This document shows positions 11,654-19,238 of a stretch of DNA of 64,000 nt, piece after piece (position 1 is the first letter of the stretch; every line of letters starts with the position of its first letter). The stretch covers positions 1,302,001 through 1,366,000 of the forward strand of contig NZ_CP046121.1 of the NCBI RefSeq assembly GCF_009707485.1, written 5' to 3'. The position numbers were made by a program, and so were the translations under genes. Under the pieces are notes generated by a model that saw nothing but the letters and a program-made list of their open reading frames with translations, did no database searches and was not told where the DNA came from. This stretch comes from Nostocoides sp. HKS02 (lineage in GTDB: Bacteria; Actinomycetota; Actinomycetes; Actinomycetales; Dermatophilaceae).

Positions 11654-13801
11654 TCAGGCGTCGATGCGCTCGCGGTCGAGCTCGGCGGCCGACTCGACGA
11701 TGAAGTCCTTGCGGGGCCCCACGTCGTTGCCCATGAGCAGCTCGAACACCCGCTCGGCCATCTCGGCGTCGCGCAGCGTCACCCGGCGCAGGGTGCGCAG
11801 GCGTGGGTCCATCGTCGTCTCGGCCAGCTGGTCGGCATCCATCTCACCGAGGCCCTTGTAGCGCTGCAGCGGCTGCTTGACGTTCTTGCCCCGCTTGTCG
11901 AGCGAGGCCAGGGTCGTGCGCATCTCCTTCTCGGAGTAGGTGTAGATCAGGTCGTTCTTCTTTGCGCCCGCATTGACGACCTCGATGCGGTGCAGCGGCG
12001 GGACCGCGGCATACACCCGGCCTGCCTCGACCAGGGGACGCATGTACCGGAAGAAGAGCGTGAGCAGGAGGGTGCGGATGTGCGCGCCGTCAACATCGGC
12101 GTCGGTCATGATGACGACCTTGCCGTAGCGGGCCGCGTCGAGGTCGAACGAGCGCCCGGAGCCCGCCCCGACCACCTGGATGATCGCGGCACACTCGGCA
12201 TTCTTGAGCATGTCGGACACCGAGGCTTTCTGGACGTTGAGGATCTTGCCGCGGATCGGCAGCAGGGCCTGGAAGTCGCTCGAGCGCGCCAGCTTCGCGG
12301 TGCCCAGGGCACTGTCACCCTCGACGATGAACAGCTCGGACTTGGCGACGTCCGTCGAGCGACAGTCCGCGAGCTTGGCCGGCAGCGAGGAGGTCTCCAG
12401 GGCGTTCTTGCGACGCTGGGTCTCCTTGTGCAGCCGCGCGCTGATCCGCGACTTCATCTCGGAGACGACCTTCTCGAGCAGCAGCGCGGCCTGGGCCTTG
12501 TCGCCACGCTTCACGGAGTTCAGGCGCGCGGTGAGCTCCTGCTCGACCACCTTGGCGACGATGGCGCGGACCGCGTTGGTGCCGAGGACCTCCTTGGTCT
12601 GGCCCTCGAACTGCGGCTCGGCCAGACGGACGGTCACGACGGCGGTCAGGCCGGCCATGACGTCGTCCTTCTCGGCCTTGTCGTTGCCCACCTTGAGGCG
12701 GCGGCTGTTGACCTCGAGCTGCTTGCGGAACACCTTGAGCAGAGCCTGCTCGAAGCCCGCCATGTGGGTGCCGCCCTTGGGGGTGGCGATGATGTTGACG
12801 AACGAGCTGACCCTCGCGTCGTACCCGGTGCCCCAGCGGACCGCGATGTCGACCTCGCACTCGCGCTCGACATCGGCCGGCGAGAGGTGGCCCGCGGAGT
12901 CGAGCACCGGCACCGTCTCGGTGAACGTGCCCGTGCCCTGCAGCCGCCAGACCTCGGTGACCGCGGCGTCGGGGGCGAGGAACTCGGCGAACTCGGAGAT
13001 GCCCCCGTCGTGGACGAAGGTCTCTTCGTGGGGGCCGCTCTCGCCCGGGGTGCCCGGCAGGCCGCGCTCGTCGCGGATCACCAAGGTCAGGCCCGGCACG
13101 AGGAACGAGGTCTGGCGGGCGCGGGCGACGAGCTGCTCGTAGTCGAAGGTGGCGTCCTTGAGGAAGATCTGCCGGTCGGCCCAGTAGCGGATGCGCGTGC
13201 CGGTCACGCCCCGCTTCGTCGTGCCGATGACGGCCAGCTCGCTGGTGCGCTCGTAGGGCGTGAACTCGTGCTCGGGATCCTTCTCAGCGCTCGCGACGTC
13301 GGGGAAGTACCCCGGCTCGCCGCGGCGGAAGCTCATGGCGTACGTCTTGCCGCCGCGGTCGACCTCGACGTCGAGCCGCGAGGACAGGGCGTTGACAACG
13401 GACGCCCCCACCCCGTGCAGGCCGCCAGAAGCGGTGTAGGAGCCGCCGCCGAACTTGCCGCCCGCATGCAGCTTGGTGAAGACGACCTCGACCCCCGTCA
13501 GACCGGTGCGCGGCTCGATGTCGACCGGGATGCCGCGGGCGTTGTCACGCACCTCCACGGAGCCGTCGCGGTGCAGCACGATGTCGATCCGCTCGCCGTG
13601 ACCGGCCAGGGCCTCGTCGACGGCGTTGTCGATGATCTCCCACAGGCAGTGCATGAGGCCACGTCCGTCGGTCGACCCGATGTACATGCCGGGCCGCTTG
13701 CGGACGGCCTCCAGCCCCTCGAGGACCTGCAGGTGGTGAGCGCTGTAGTCCGAGGACGACTTGGTCGTCGCGGCCTTCTTCGCGGTGGTGGCTTCAGCCA
13801 C
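11654..13801 (-). CDS. parE: DNA topoisomerase IV subunit B (GyrB/ParE-like)
   Basis: A 715-residue ATPase subunit of the type IIA topoisomerase whose A subunit is at 806-3253. GHKL ATPase motifs are seen (EIIDNAVDEAL, DNARGIPVD, GGLHGVGASVVNALS) and the TOPRIM metal-binding motifs EGDSA and DADVDGAHIRTLL. The C-terminal tail PLQRYKGLGEMDADQL is the family hallmark. GTG start with GGGAAGG just upstream. Convergent with the UvrA-like gene and divergent from the DUF7455 gene; in other actinobacteria a DUF7455 gene also accompanies this subunit. Confidence 0.92.
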   Translation of the reverse strand: MAEATTAKKAATTKSSSDYSAHHLQVLEGLEAVRKRPGMYIGSTDGRGLMHCLWEIIDNAVDEALAGHGERIDIVLHRDGSVEVRDNARGIPVDIEPRTGLTGVEVVFTKLHAGGKFGGGSYTASGGLHGVGASVVNALSSRLDVEVDRGGKTYAMSFRRGEPGYFPDVASAEKDPEHEFTPYERTSELAVIGTTKRGVTGTRIRYWADRQIFLKDATFDYEQLVARARQTSFLVPGLTLVIRDERGLPGTPGESGPHEETFVHDGGISEFAEFLAPDAAVTEVWRLQGTGTFTETVPVLDSAGHLSPADVERECEVDIAVRWGTGYDARVSSFVNIIATPKGGTHMAGFEQALLKVFRKQLEVNSRRLKVGNDKAEKDDVMAGLTAVVTVRLAEPQFEGQTKEVLGTNAVRAIVAKVVEQELTARLNSVKRGDKAQAALLLEKVVSEMKSRISARLHKETQRRKNALETSSLPAKLADCRSTDVAKSELFIVEGDSALGTAKLARSSDFQALLPIRGKILNVQKASVSDMLKNAECAAIIQVVGAGSGRSFDLDAARYGKVVIMTDADVDGAHIRTLLLTLFFRYMRPLVEAGRVYAAVPPLHRIEVVNAGAKKNDLIYTYSEKEMRTTLASLDKRGKNVKQPLQRYKGLGEMDADQLAETTMDPRLRTLRRVTLRDAEMAERVFELLMGNDVGPRKDFIVESAAELDRERIDA

Positions 13802-14153
13802 GGCCTTCCCTTCTGGTGATCTGCGGCGGCTGGAGACCCGTCCCCGGCCGGTCCCCGCAGGTTATCCCGACGCCGTGACAGGCCCTCGCAGGCACGCGGG
13901 ACCCGGGCGCATGGGCGCCGGTGGCGGGGGCTCACAGGTGCGCCGCATACGCTGGGGTCGGTCTGTGGCCCATCCACCGGACGCCTGACCTCCGAATCAC
14001 CCGATGCGACATGACATGACCCACATCCCGGGCCAATGCACGGCGGGAAGAACTGACCGTGCTTGACTGTTATCACCGGCGCCGGACCGGGATGCCAACC
14101 TCGGACCGGAGATGGACGTCTCATCAGAGACACGAGAACGAAGGAAGGCTGAC
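13802..14153. other. Intergenic region between divergent parE and DUF7455 genes
   Basis: About 350 bases with no convincing gene. A TTGACT that could be a -35 element for the rightward gene lies at 14063-14068 but has no clean -10 partner. On the leftward strand a TAACCT hexamer (complement of 13859-13864) is a possible -10 for parE with a roughly 50-nt leader. The tandem ACATGACATGAC around 14010 is the only other irregularity. Confidence 0.4.
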
Positions 14154-14375
14154 GTGACCACTGCACTGGCACCCACTTTGACCGCGGCTGACCGCTGCGA
14201 CCGCTGCGGCGCCCAGGCTTACGTTCGCGCCCGCCTGCACGCGGGGGGCGAACTGTTGTTCTGCGCCCACCACGGACGTGAACACCTGGCCAAGCTCCGC
14301 GAACACGCCGAGATCCAGGACGAGAGCGAGCGGTTGCACGAGACGCCCGCCGTCGCCCCCGTCGACGAACGCTGA
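14154..14375 (+). CDS. DUF7455-type small zinc-ribbon-like protein
   Basis: A 73-residue protein with two metal-ligand pairs, CDRCGAQAY (CxxC) and LFCAHHGREH (CxxH), a pattern typical of the small conserved actinobacterial DUF7455 family found beside topoisomerase and sigma-factor genes. Function unknown. AAGGAAGG at about 14139-14146 lies 7 nt before the GTG at 14154, deciding the start against an upstream in-frame ATG at 14112. Confidence 0.8.
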   Translation: MTTALAPTLTAADRCDRCGAQAYVRARLHAGGELLFCAHHGREHLAKLREHAEIQDESERLHETPAVAPVDER

Positions 14376-14401
14376 GAGGCGCTGCTGGCGCCCTGACGCC
14401 C

Positions 14402-14884
14402 GTGGACGCATCCACCTGGGTCCCCGCTGTCCTGATCGTGATCGGGATGGTGGGGATCGTCGTTCCGGTGCTGCCCGGGCTGCTCCTCGTGCTGGCGGCG
14501 GTCCTGGTCTGGGCGCTCGACACCGGCACCACTGTGGCGTGGGTGGTGTTCGCCGTGGCTGCCGTGCTGTGGGTGGCCGGGTTCGCGCTGCGGTATGCCG
14601 TGCCCGAACGACGGTTGCGCGAGGCCGGCGTGCACCGCTCCACCCTGCTGCTGTCGATGCTGCTCGGGATCGTCGGGTTCTTCGTGATCCCCGTCGTCGG
14701 CGGCCCGGTGGGGTTCATCCTCGGGATCTACCTCGTCGAGCTGGCCCACTCACGCGACCGCGGCACGGCCTGGTCCTCGACCAAGAGCGCGCTGCGCGCG
14801 GTGTTCACGTCGATGGGGATCGAGCTGCTCGCCGGCCTGGCCATCGCCACGACCTGGGTCGTGGGAGTGCTGCTGAGCCGCTGA
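14402..14884 (+). CDS. DUF456-family membrane protein
   Basis: A 160-residue protein with four or five hydrophobic helices (for example VLIVIGMVGIVVPVLPGLLL near the N-terminus and STLLLSMLLGIVGFFVIPV in the middle) and the Gly/Pro-rich loop GGPVGFILGIYLVEL characteristic of DUF456. Function unknown. GTG start; 26 nt after the DUF7455 gene on the same strand. Confidence 0.75.
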   Translation: MDASTWVPAVLIVIGMVGIVVPVLPGLLLVLAAVLVWALDTGTTVAWVVFAVAAVLWVAGFALRYAVPERRLREAGVHRSTLLLSMLLGIVGFFVIPVVGGPVGFILGIYLVELAHSRDRGTAWSSTKSALRAVFTSMGIELLAGLAIATTWVVGVLLSR

Positions 14885-14890
14885 GCTGAG

Positions 14891-14954
14891 CTGTGTGGAG
14901 ACTCGGCGTGGGTCGGTACTCGCTGTGTGGGGACTCGGTGCGGGTCAGTACTCG
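14891..14954. repeat. Two contiguous 32-bp tandem repeat units
   Basis: Units 14891-14922 and 14923-14954 begin CTGTGTGG and end GTACTCG. They match at 28 of 32 positions; all four differences are transitions. The second unit carries the stop codon of the convergent DUF3040 gene, so the first looks like a copy of that gene's 3' end. Confidence 0.85.
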
Positions 14955-15343
14955 TCGCGCCGACGGTCCCAGCGCTCCTCGAGGCGGTGCATGAACGAGC
15001 CCGACTGCTTCGAGGTCTTGCGGGTGGTCGCGGCCGGCCGACGCACGGAGCCGTCGGGCTGGACCGTGCCGAGCGGGGTGCGTCGCCGGGGCGGGGTGAG
15101 TGCGAAGGCGACCGAGGCGACCATGACCGCGAAACCAGCAGCGCCGAGCCACATGGTCGTGTTGACCCCGACGAGCACCAGGGTGAGGCCAACGAGCACG
15201 CCGACGACCCCGACCGCGATGCGACGTCGTGCCGCCGCCTTGGCGCCCGCGCCCTGCATCTGCGACGCGAACTTGGGGTCCTCGGCATACAGCGCCTGCT
15301 CCATCTGTTCGAGCAACTGCTGTTCATGCTCTGAGAGCGGCAC
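14945..15343 (-). CDS. DUF3040 family membrane protein
   Basis: A 132-residue protein opening VPLSEHEQQLLEQMEQALYA, the DUF3040 signature, then two adjacent membrane helices (about residues 40-80) and a basic C-terminal tail. Function unknown; common in actinobacteria. GTG at 15343 is chosen because AGGAGG lies 5 nt upstream; a longer frame to 15379 lacks a ribosome site. The stop codon lies within the second unit of a 32-bp tandem repeat. Confidence 0.85.
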   Translation of the reverse strand: MPLSEHEQQLLEQMEQALYAEDPKFASQMQGAGAKAAARRRIAVGVVGVLVGLTLVLVGVNTTMWLGAAGFAVMVASVAFALTPPRRRTPLGTVQPDGSVRRPAATTRKTSKQSGSFMHRLEERWDRRRDEY

Positions 15344-15482
15344 GATGACCTCCTGGCTTTCGGCGTGCACCTGGACCAACGCTCGAGCGCCCCGCCCAGT
15401 TGCATTGCCGTTGTTGCGTGCGTTGCGGCCGGTCAGCGCCTTGCGATGGCACCTTCAGGATATGTCGCCGGGCGGTGATGCA

Positions 15483-16775
15483 CTAGCCGTTCGGGTCGGG
15501 TGTGGAGGGCTGTGACCTGCCGCGCCGGTCCTGCGGTGTCGCCCGCGCGCGATCGGTGTCACGGATGAGGCTGGCGGGACGCACGCTGCCGACGCCGAAC
15601 CGCGCACTGGCCCGGTCGACGGCGCGATCGGCCTCGCGCCACCCGTGGTCGGGCTCGTCGAGCAACCCCTGGATCGGTGCTCCCTGCGCCTCGACGAGTC
15701 CCTCCATCCGGACGCCGACGAGCCGGATGCGGGCCTGGTGCAGGGCGAGGGCATCGAACAGCGCCTTGGCCGTGTCGTAGATCTCGCGGCTCACGTCCGT
15801 GGGGTCGCGCAGGGTCTTGCTCCTGGTGACGGTCGTGAAGTCGGCGAACCGCACCTTGATCGAGACGGTGCGTCCCACCATGGCCGCGGACCGCACCCGC
15901 GCAGCCGTGCGGTCGCTGAGCTTGAGCAGCTGGCGGTGGATGTATGCCGGGTCGTCGACGTCGACCTCGAACGTCTCGTCGGACCCGATGCTGCGCTCGC
16001 GACGCTGGGGCTCGACCGGTCGCGGGTCACGCCCCCAGGCGAGGTCGTACAGGTGCGGGCCGGCGCTGTCACCCAGGGCCTGCCGAAGGGTGTCGAGCGG
16101 GGTGTGGGCGATGTCGGCGACGGTGTGCAGGCCCAGGCGCACGAGGGTCTCCTCGGTGCGGTCCCCCACTCCCCACAGCGCGCCGACGGGTAGCTGCTGG
16201 ACGAAGCCAAGGACCTCCTCACGCGGCACGACCACCATGCCATCCGGCTTGGCCAGACCGGAGGCGAGCTTGGCGACGAACTTGGTCGGGGCCACGCCGA
16301 CCGAGCAGGTGATGCCCTGCTCCTCGTGGATGGTGTCGCGCAGGAGCTGGCCGATGCGGGCGGGGTTGCCGAGCCGGCGCGTGGACCCGGCCACGTCGAG
16401 GAAGGCCTCGTCCAGGGACAACGGCTCGACCACGGGCGTGATCGTCGCAAAGGTGGCCATCACGCCCGCCGAGATCTGGCTGTACAGGGCGTGGTCCGGC
16501 GCGATCACCGTGGCTTGGGGGCAGAGCCGTCGCGCGCGGGACATCGGCATCGCCGAGGCAACCCCGAACGCGCGGGCCTCGTAGGTGGCGGACAGCACCA
16601 CCCCGCGGTTGCCCCCACCACCGATGATCACCGGGGTGCCGACCAGCTCGGGGCGGCGCAGGAGGGAGGCCGAGGCATAGAAGGCGTCCATGTCGACGTG
16701 CAGGATGGTGCAGCCCGTGTCGTCCGGTGGCTGCTGGGCGGTGCGCTGTGGGAGCGCGAACTGGCGCCGGCTCAC
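15483..16775 (-). CDS. dinB: DNA polymerase IV (Y-family translesion polymerase)
   Basis: A 430-residue Y-family polymerase. The palm carboxylates are visible in HVDMDAFYAS (residues 26-35) and SLDEAFLDV; the helix-hairpin-helix segment LWGVGDRTEETLVRLGLHT and the little-finger domain SIGSDETFEV complete it. It performs error-prone bypass of damaged bases. GTG 16775 follows the methyltransferase stop by 8 nt with GAGG upstream. Last gene of a four-gene operon headed by DUF6504 and preceded by a LexA-type box at 18589-18604, so DNA-damage induction is expected. Confidence 0.92.
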   Translation of the reverse strand: MSRRQFALPQRTAQQPPDDTGCTILHVDMDAFYASASLLRRPELVGTPVIIGGGGNRGVVLSATYEARAFGVASAMPMSRARRLCPQATVIAPDHALYSQISAGVMATFATITPVVEPLSLDEAFLDVAGSTRRLGNPARIGQLLRDTIHEEQGITCSVGVAPTKFVAKLASGLAKPDGMVVVPREEVLGFVQQLPVGALWGVGDRTEETLVRLGLHTVADIAHTPLDTLRQALGDSAGPHLYDLAWGRDPRPVEPQRRERSIGSDETFEVDVDDPAYIHRQLLKLSDRTAARVRSAAMVGRTVSIKVRFADFTTVTRSKTLRDPTDVSREIYDTAKALFDALALHQARIRLVGVRMEGLVEAQGAPIQGLLDEPDHGWREADRAVDRASARFGVGSVRPASLIRDTDRARATPQDRRGRSQPSTPDPNG

Positions 16776-16783
16776 GGCTCGCC

Positions 16784-17605
16784 TCAGCGCTTGGCGAGGA
16801 TGTGCACCGCAGCCCCGAGCTGGCCGAGGAAGCCGAACTCGGGGTGTCGGCTGGCGGCGTGCTCGAGCTCGAGCAGGGCGGTGCGGTCGATCTCGGTGTC
16901 GAGCAGGGCCGACGGCACGAGGTCGCTGAACAACCGCACCCCGTGCACGTCGAGAACCCGGAGCCCGGCGGCCTCCACCATCGCGACCAGGGCTGGGGCG
17001 TCGAAGCGGCGTGGGAGGGGGTCGGCGCTCCCCCAACGGCCGTCGGCGCTGACCAGCGCCGTGTGGGCCTGGGCGAACTGGCCGGCGAGGACCCGAGCGA
17101 GCACGACGGCCAGGCGCTGGGCAGCCACCAGGCTGAGGTGGCCCCCCGGTGCGAGAACCGCGGCCAGCGCGCCCACGGTGGCGGCCGGGTCGTCGACGAC
17201 CTCGAGGGTTCCGTGGCAGCAGACCAGGTCGAACGGCCGGTCGCCGGCGAGGTCGACGAGCGAGTCGGCGTCGCCTTGGACTGCGGTGACCGCGGCGCCG
17301 ACCCCGCGCTCGGCGCTGCGGCGCGACAGTGAGGCAAGGGCATCGGGGCTGGGATCGACCACGGTGATCTCGTGCCCCAGCTCGGCCAGCGGGACGGCCA
17401 AGCCGCCGGTGCCGCCACCGAGGTCGAGCACCCGCAACGGGCGGCCGAGCTCGGACTGCTGTGTCTCGATGAGCTCACGGACTGCGACCCAGACCGCCGA
17501 GGTCCGCAGTGCGGTCTCGACGCCGCCGCGTCGGGCGCGCCACTGCTCTTCGGCCACGAGGTCTCCTCCGGGGTAGCGCTGCAGGGTGGGCGGGTCGACT
17601 GCCAC
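16784..17605 (-). CDS. Class I SAM-dependent methyltransferase in the dinB operon
   Basis: A 273-residue methyltransferase. Motif I is VLDLGGGTGGLAVPLAELGH and the acidic motif II VVDPSPDAL binds the adenosyl ribose; motif IV-like FDLVCCHGTLEVVDD follows. No substrate-specific domain is recognised, so the target (small molecule, tRNA, other) is open. GTG 17605 starts one base after the TAG of the upstream HEPN gene, implying coupled translation. Confidence 0.82.
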   Translation of the reverse strand: MAVDPPTLQRYPGGDLVAEEQWRARRGGVETALRTSAVWVAVRELIETQQSELGRPLRVLDLGGGTGGLAVPLAELGHEITVVDPSPDALASLSRRSAERGVGAAVTAVQGDADSLVDLAGDRPFDLVCCHGTLEVVDDPAATVGALAAVLAPGGHLSLVAAQRLAVVLARVLAGQFAQAHTALVSADGRWGSADPLPRRFDAPALVAMVEAAGLRVLDVHGVRLFSDLVPSALLDTEIDRTALLELEHAASRHPEFGFLGQLGAAVHILAKR

Positions 17606-17606
17606 C

Positions 17607-18101
17607 CTAACGGCCGGAGCCGACGGCGCTGGGCAGAGCGCACGGGATGGTCGGCACGAGGAGGTCGATCGGCCCGTGGTTGTTCGCGGGCACGCCGAGG
17701 CTGTGGCACACGAGGTCGAGGAACAGCTCGGCCTGGCGCAGGAGGTCGTCGGCCTCACGGGCGGTCACCTGGCCCTGCGGCCGGCGATCGGCGGTGACCA
17801 CCTCGAAGAAGGTGGCCCACTCGGCGAGCTCTGGGGCCAACCGGGGCAACAGGGCCCACAGGCTGTGCGGCCCCGCCCGGTCGGAGTCGTCAGGACGGTC
17901 GGGTCCGTCTGGTCCGTCTGCGCCGTCGGACGCCCCGGGGCCGCGGAGGCGACGGGCGTCACGTCGGGCGGCGAGCATCGACGCCGCGGCTCGCAGCGCG
18001 GCCAGGCGGGCATGCTGGTGGCGGGTCGTCGTGTCGGTGCTCTGGCACGCCAGCAGCAGGGAATGGCGCGACCGGTCGAGCAGGTCCAGGGTGCTGGTCA
18101 T
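17607..18101 (-). CDS. SAV_6107-type HEPN domain protein
   Basis: A 164-residue alpha-helical protein resembling the SAV_6107 HEPN family: LLDRSRHSLLLACQS at the N-terminus and ADDLLRQAELFLDLVCHSLG near residue 130. HEPN domains are often RNases or nucleotide-binding helpers, but the Rx4-6H catalytic motif is not obvious here. A Gly/Asp/Pro-rich insertion (GADGPDGPDRPDD) near residue 60 is encoded by imperfect GGTCCGTCT repeats. Second gene of the LexA-box operon, 9 nt after DUF6504. Confidence 0.75.
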   Translation of the reverse strand: MTSTLDLLDRSRHSLLLACQSTDTTTRHQHARLAALRAAASMLAARRDARRLRGPGASDGADGPDGPDRPDDSDRAGPHSLWALLPRLAPELAEWATFFEVVTADRRPQGQVTAREADDLLRQAELFLDLVCHSLGVPANNHGPIDLLVPTIPCALPSAVGSGR

Positions 18102-18110
18102 CGCGGCGCC

Positions 18111-18464
18111 TCAGTCCGCGACCCGAAGGAGCTGCCACTGGTTGGCCTGGGCACCGGCCCCCGGCGAGCCAGGGAGTGTCGCAGCGAGGTCGTAGACCTG
18201 CGCGCCGCCGAGGCGGCCGGGGCTGGCCTCGACTCGCCAGACCCGGCGTTCACGGGCGCCTGCGACGACCTCGTGCCCCCCGCGCGCGTCGCGCCACCAC
18301 GGCCGGTGCTCGTTCCACTGGTCGAGGATCGCTCGGACGACGTAGAGCCTGCCGCGCCACACGAAGGCGTCCGGACGGCGCCCAGGATCACCGTCGGAGG
18401 ATGCCGGCGCGTCCTCGTGGGCCGCGTCGCGGACGTCGATGGGTTCTTCGTACCGGCGGTCCAC
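18111..18464 (-). CDS. DUF6504 family protein, first gene of the dinB operon
   Basis: A 117-residue soluble protein with the conserved core FVWRGRLYVVRAILDQW and WWRD, followed by WRVEA and YDLA, typical of DUF6504 proteins found near translesion polymerase genes in actinobacteria. Function unknown. GTG at 18464 with AAGGAG 7 nt upstream. Its promoter region holds a perfect LexA-type palindrome at 18589-18604. Confidence 0.78.
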   Translation of the reverse strand: MDRRYEEPIDVRDAAHEDAPASSDGDPGRRPDAFVWRGRLYVVRAILDQWNEHRPWWRDARGGHEVVAGARERRVWRVEASPGRLGGAQVYDLAATLPGSPGAGAQANQWQLLRVAD

Positions 18465-18588
18465 GAGCGACTCCTTCGGAGGGTGGGAGTGGGGTGGGGT
18501 GTGCGCTCTGGCCCTGCGAACGGGCGGGGTCGAGGCGCCTGATCACAGGGCCAGAGCCGCACGGCGGGTTCCGTCGAGGACCCGTCAT

Positions 18589-18604
18589 TCGAACAGGTGT
18601 TCGA
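18589..18604. promoter_or_regulatory. LexA (SOS) box
   Basis: TCGAACAGGTGTTCGA, i.e. TCGAAC-N4-GTTCGA, the consensus LexA operator of actinobacteria and Gram-positive bacteria. It lies 125 nt before the DUF6504 start and 68 nt before the divergent ybaK gene's -10 element. The leftward operon ends in dinB, a classical SOS gene. Confidence 0.88.
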
Positions 18605-18671
18605 TGAGAAGAAGGTATACCCCGGCGCCGACAGCCCGCAATCCCTCTGGTCCGCCGCCCACCGGCCCGCC

Positions 18672-18677
18672 TAGCAT
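18672..18677 (+). promoter_or_regulatory. -10 element of leaderless ybaK-like gene
   Basis: TAGCAT ends 6 nt before the ATG at 18684 and no ribosome site precedes the start, so transcription probably begins at the start codon. Confidence 0.6.
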
Positions 18678-18683
18678 TCGTCC

Positions 18684-19220
18684 ATGTCGCAGTCCGGCGC
18701 AGCCACCTCCCCGGGCGCGCCCGACCTCGGCGCCCACCCCGGCGTCCAGCGCGTCCTCGCGGCGCTCGCTGTCCACCACATCACCCCGGAGGTCATCACC
18801 CTGCCCGATGCCGTGCGCACGGCATCGGCCGCCGCGGCCGCGCTGGGCATCACGCCCGCCGAGATCGCGAACTCCTTGGTGTTCCGTGCCCACGCCGAGG
18901 ACGGCACGGTCGGGCCCCTCCTGGTCCTCACCTCGGGAGCCCACAAGGTCGACCTCGTGAAGGTGGCCGAGCTGCTCGACGGAGTCGAGCGCATCGACCG
19001 CGCGGACGCCGACTTCGTCCGAGCCCAGACCGGTTTCGCCATCGGCGGTGTGGCGCCCGTCGGACACCTCCACGCCGTGCCCACGGTCGTCGACGTCTCG
19101 CTCAGCCGGTATCCCTACGTGTGGGCGGCCGCCGGCCACAGCCACACCGTGTTCCGGACCACCTACGAGGAGCTGCTCAGGATCACCGGGCCCCACAGCA
19201 CCGCCATCGAGGTCTGCTGA
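18684..19220 (+). CDS. YbaK/EbsC-type aminoacyl-tRNA deacylase
   Basis: A 178-residue YbaK/ProX-fold protein, a family that hydrolyses mischarged tRNAs such as Cys- or Ala-tRNA(Pro). Recognisable segments are ALGITPAEIANSLVF, SGAHKVDLVKVAELL and GFAIGGVAPVGH, the last being the family's substrate-pocket signature. Exact tRNA specificity cannot be read. ATG start without Shine-Dalgarno; a TAGCAT -10 hexamer 6 nt upstream suggests a leaderless message. Confidence 0.88.
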   Translation: MSQSGAATSPGAPDLGAHPGVQRVLAALAVHHITPEVITLPDAVRTASAAAAALGITPAEIANSLVFRAHAEDGTVGPLLVLTSGAHKVDLVKVAELLDGVERIDRADADFVRAQTGFAIGGVAPVGHLHAVPTVVDVSLSRYPYVWAAAGHSHTVFRTTYEELLRITGPHSTAIEVC

Positions 19221-19238
19221 CCGCGAAGTGGGCTCCCG

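Noticed and set aside
13802..14153. Small RNA or riboswitch in the longest intergenic gap
   Set aside because: No terminator hairpin, conserved aptamer features or convincing promoter pair could be identified by eye.
14891..14954. Possible CRISPR array
   Set aside because: Only two contiguous units with no spacer between them; it is a simple tandem duplication.
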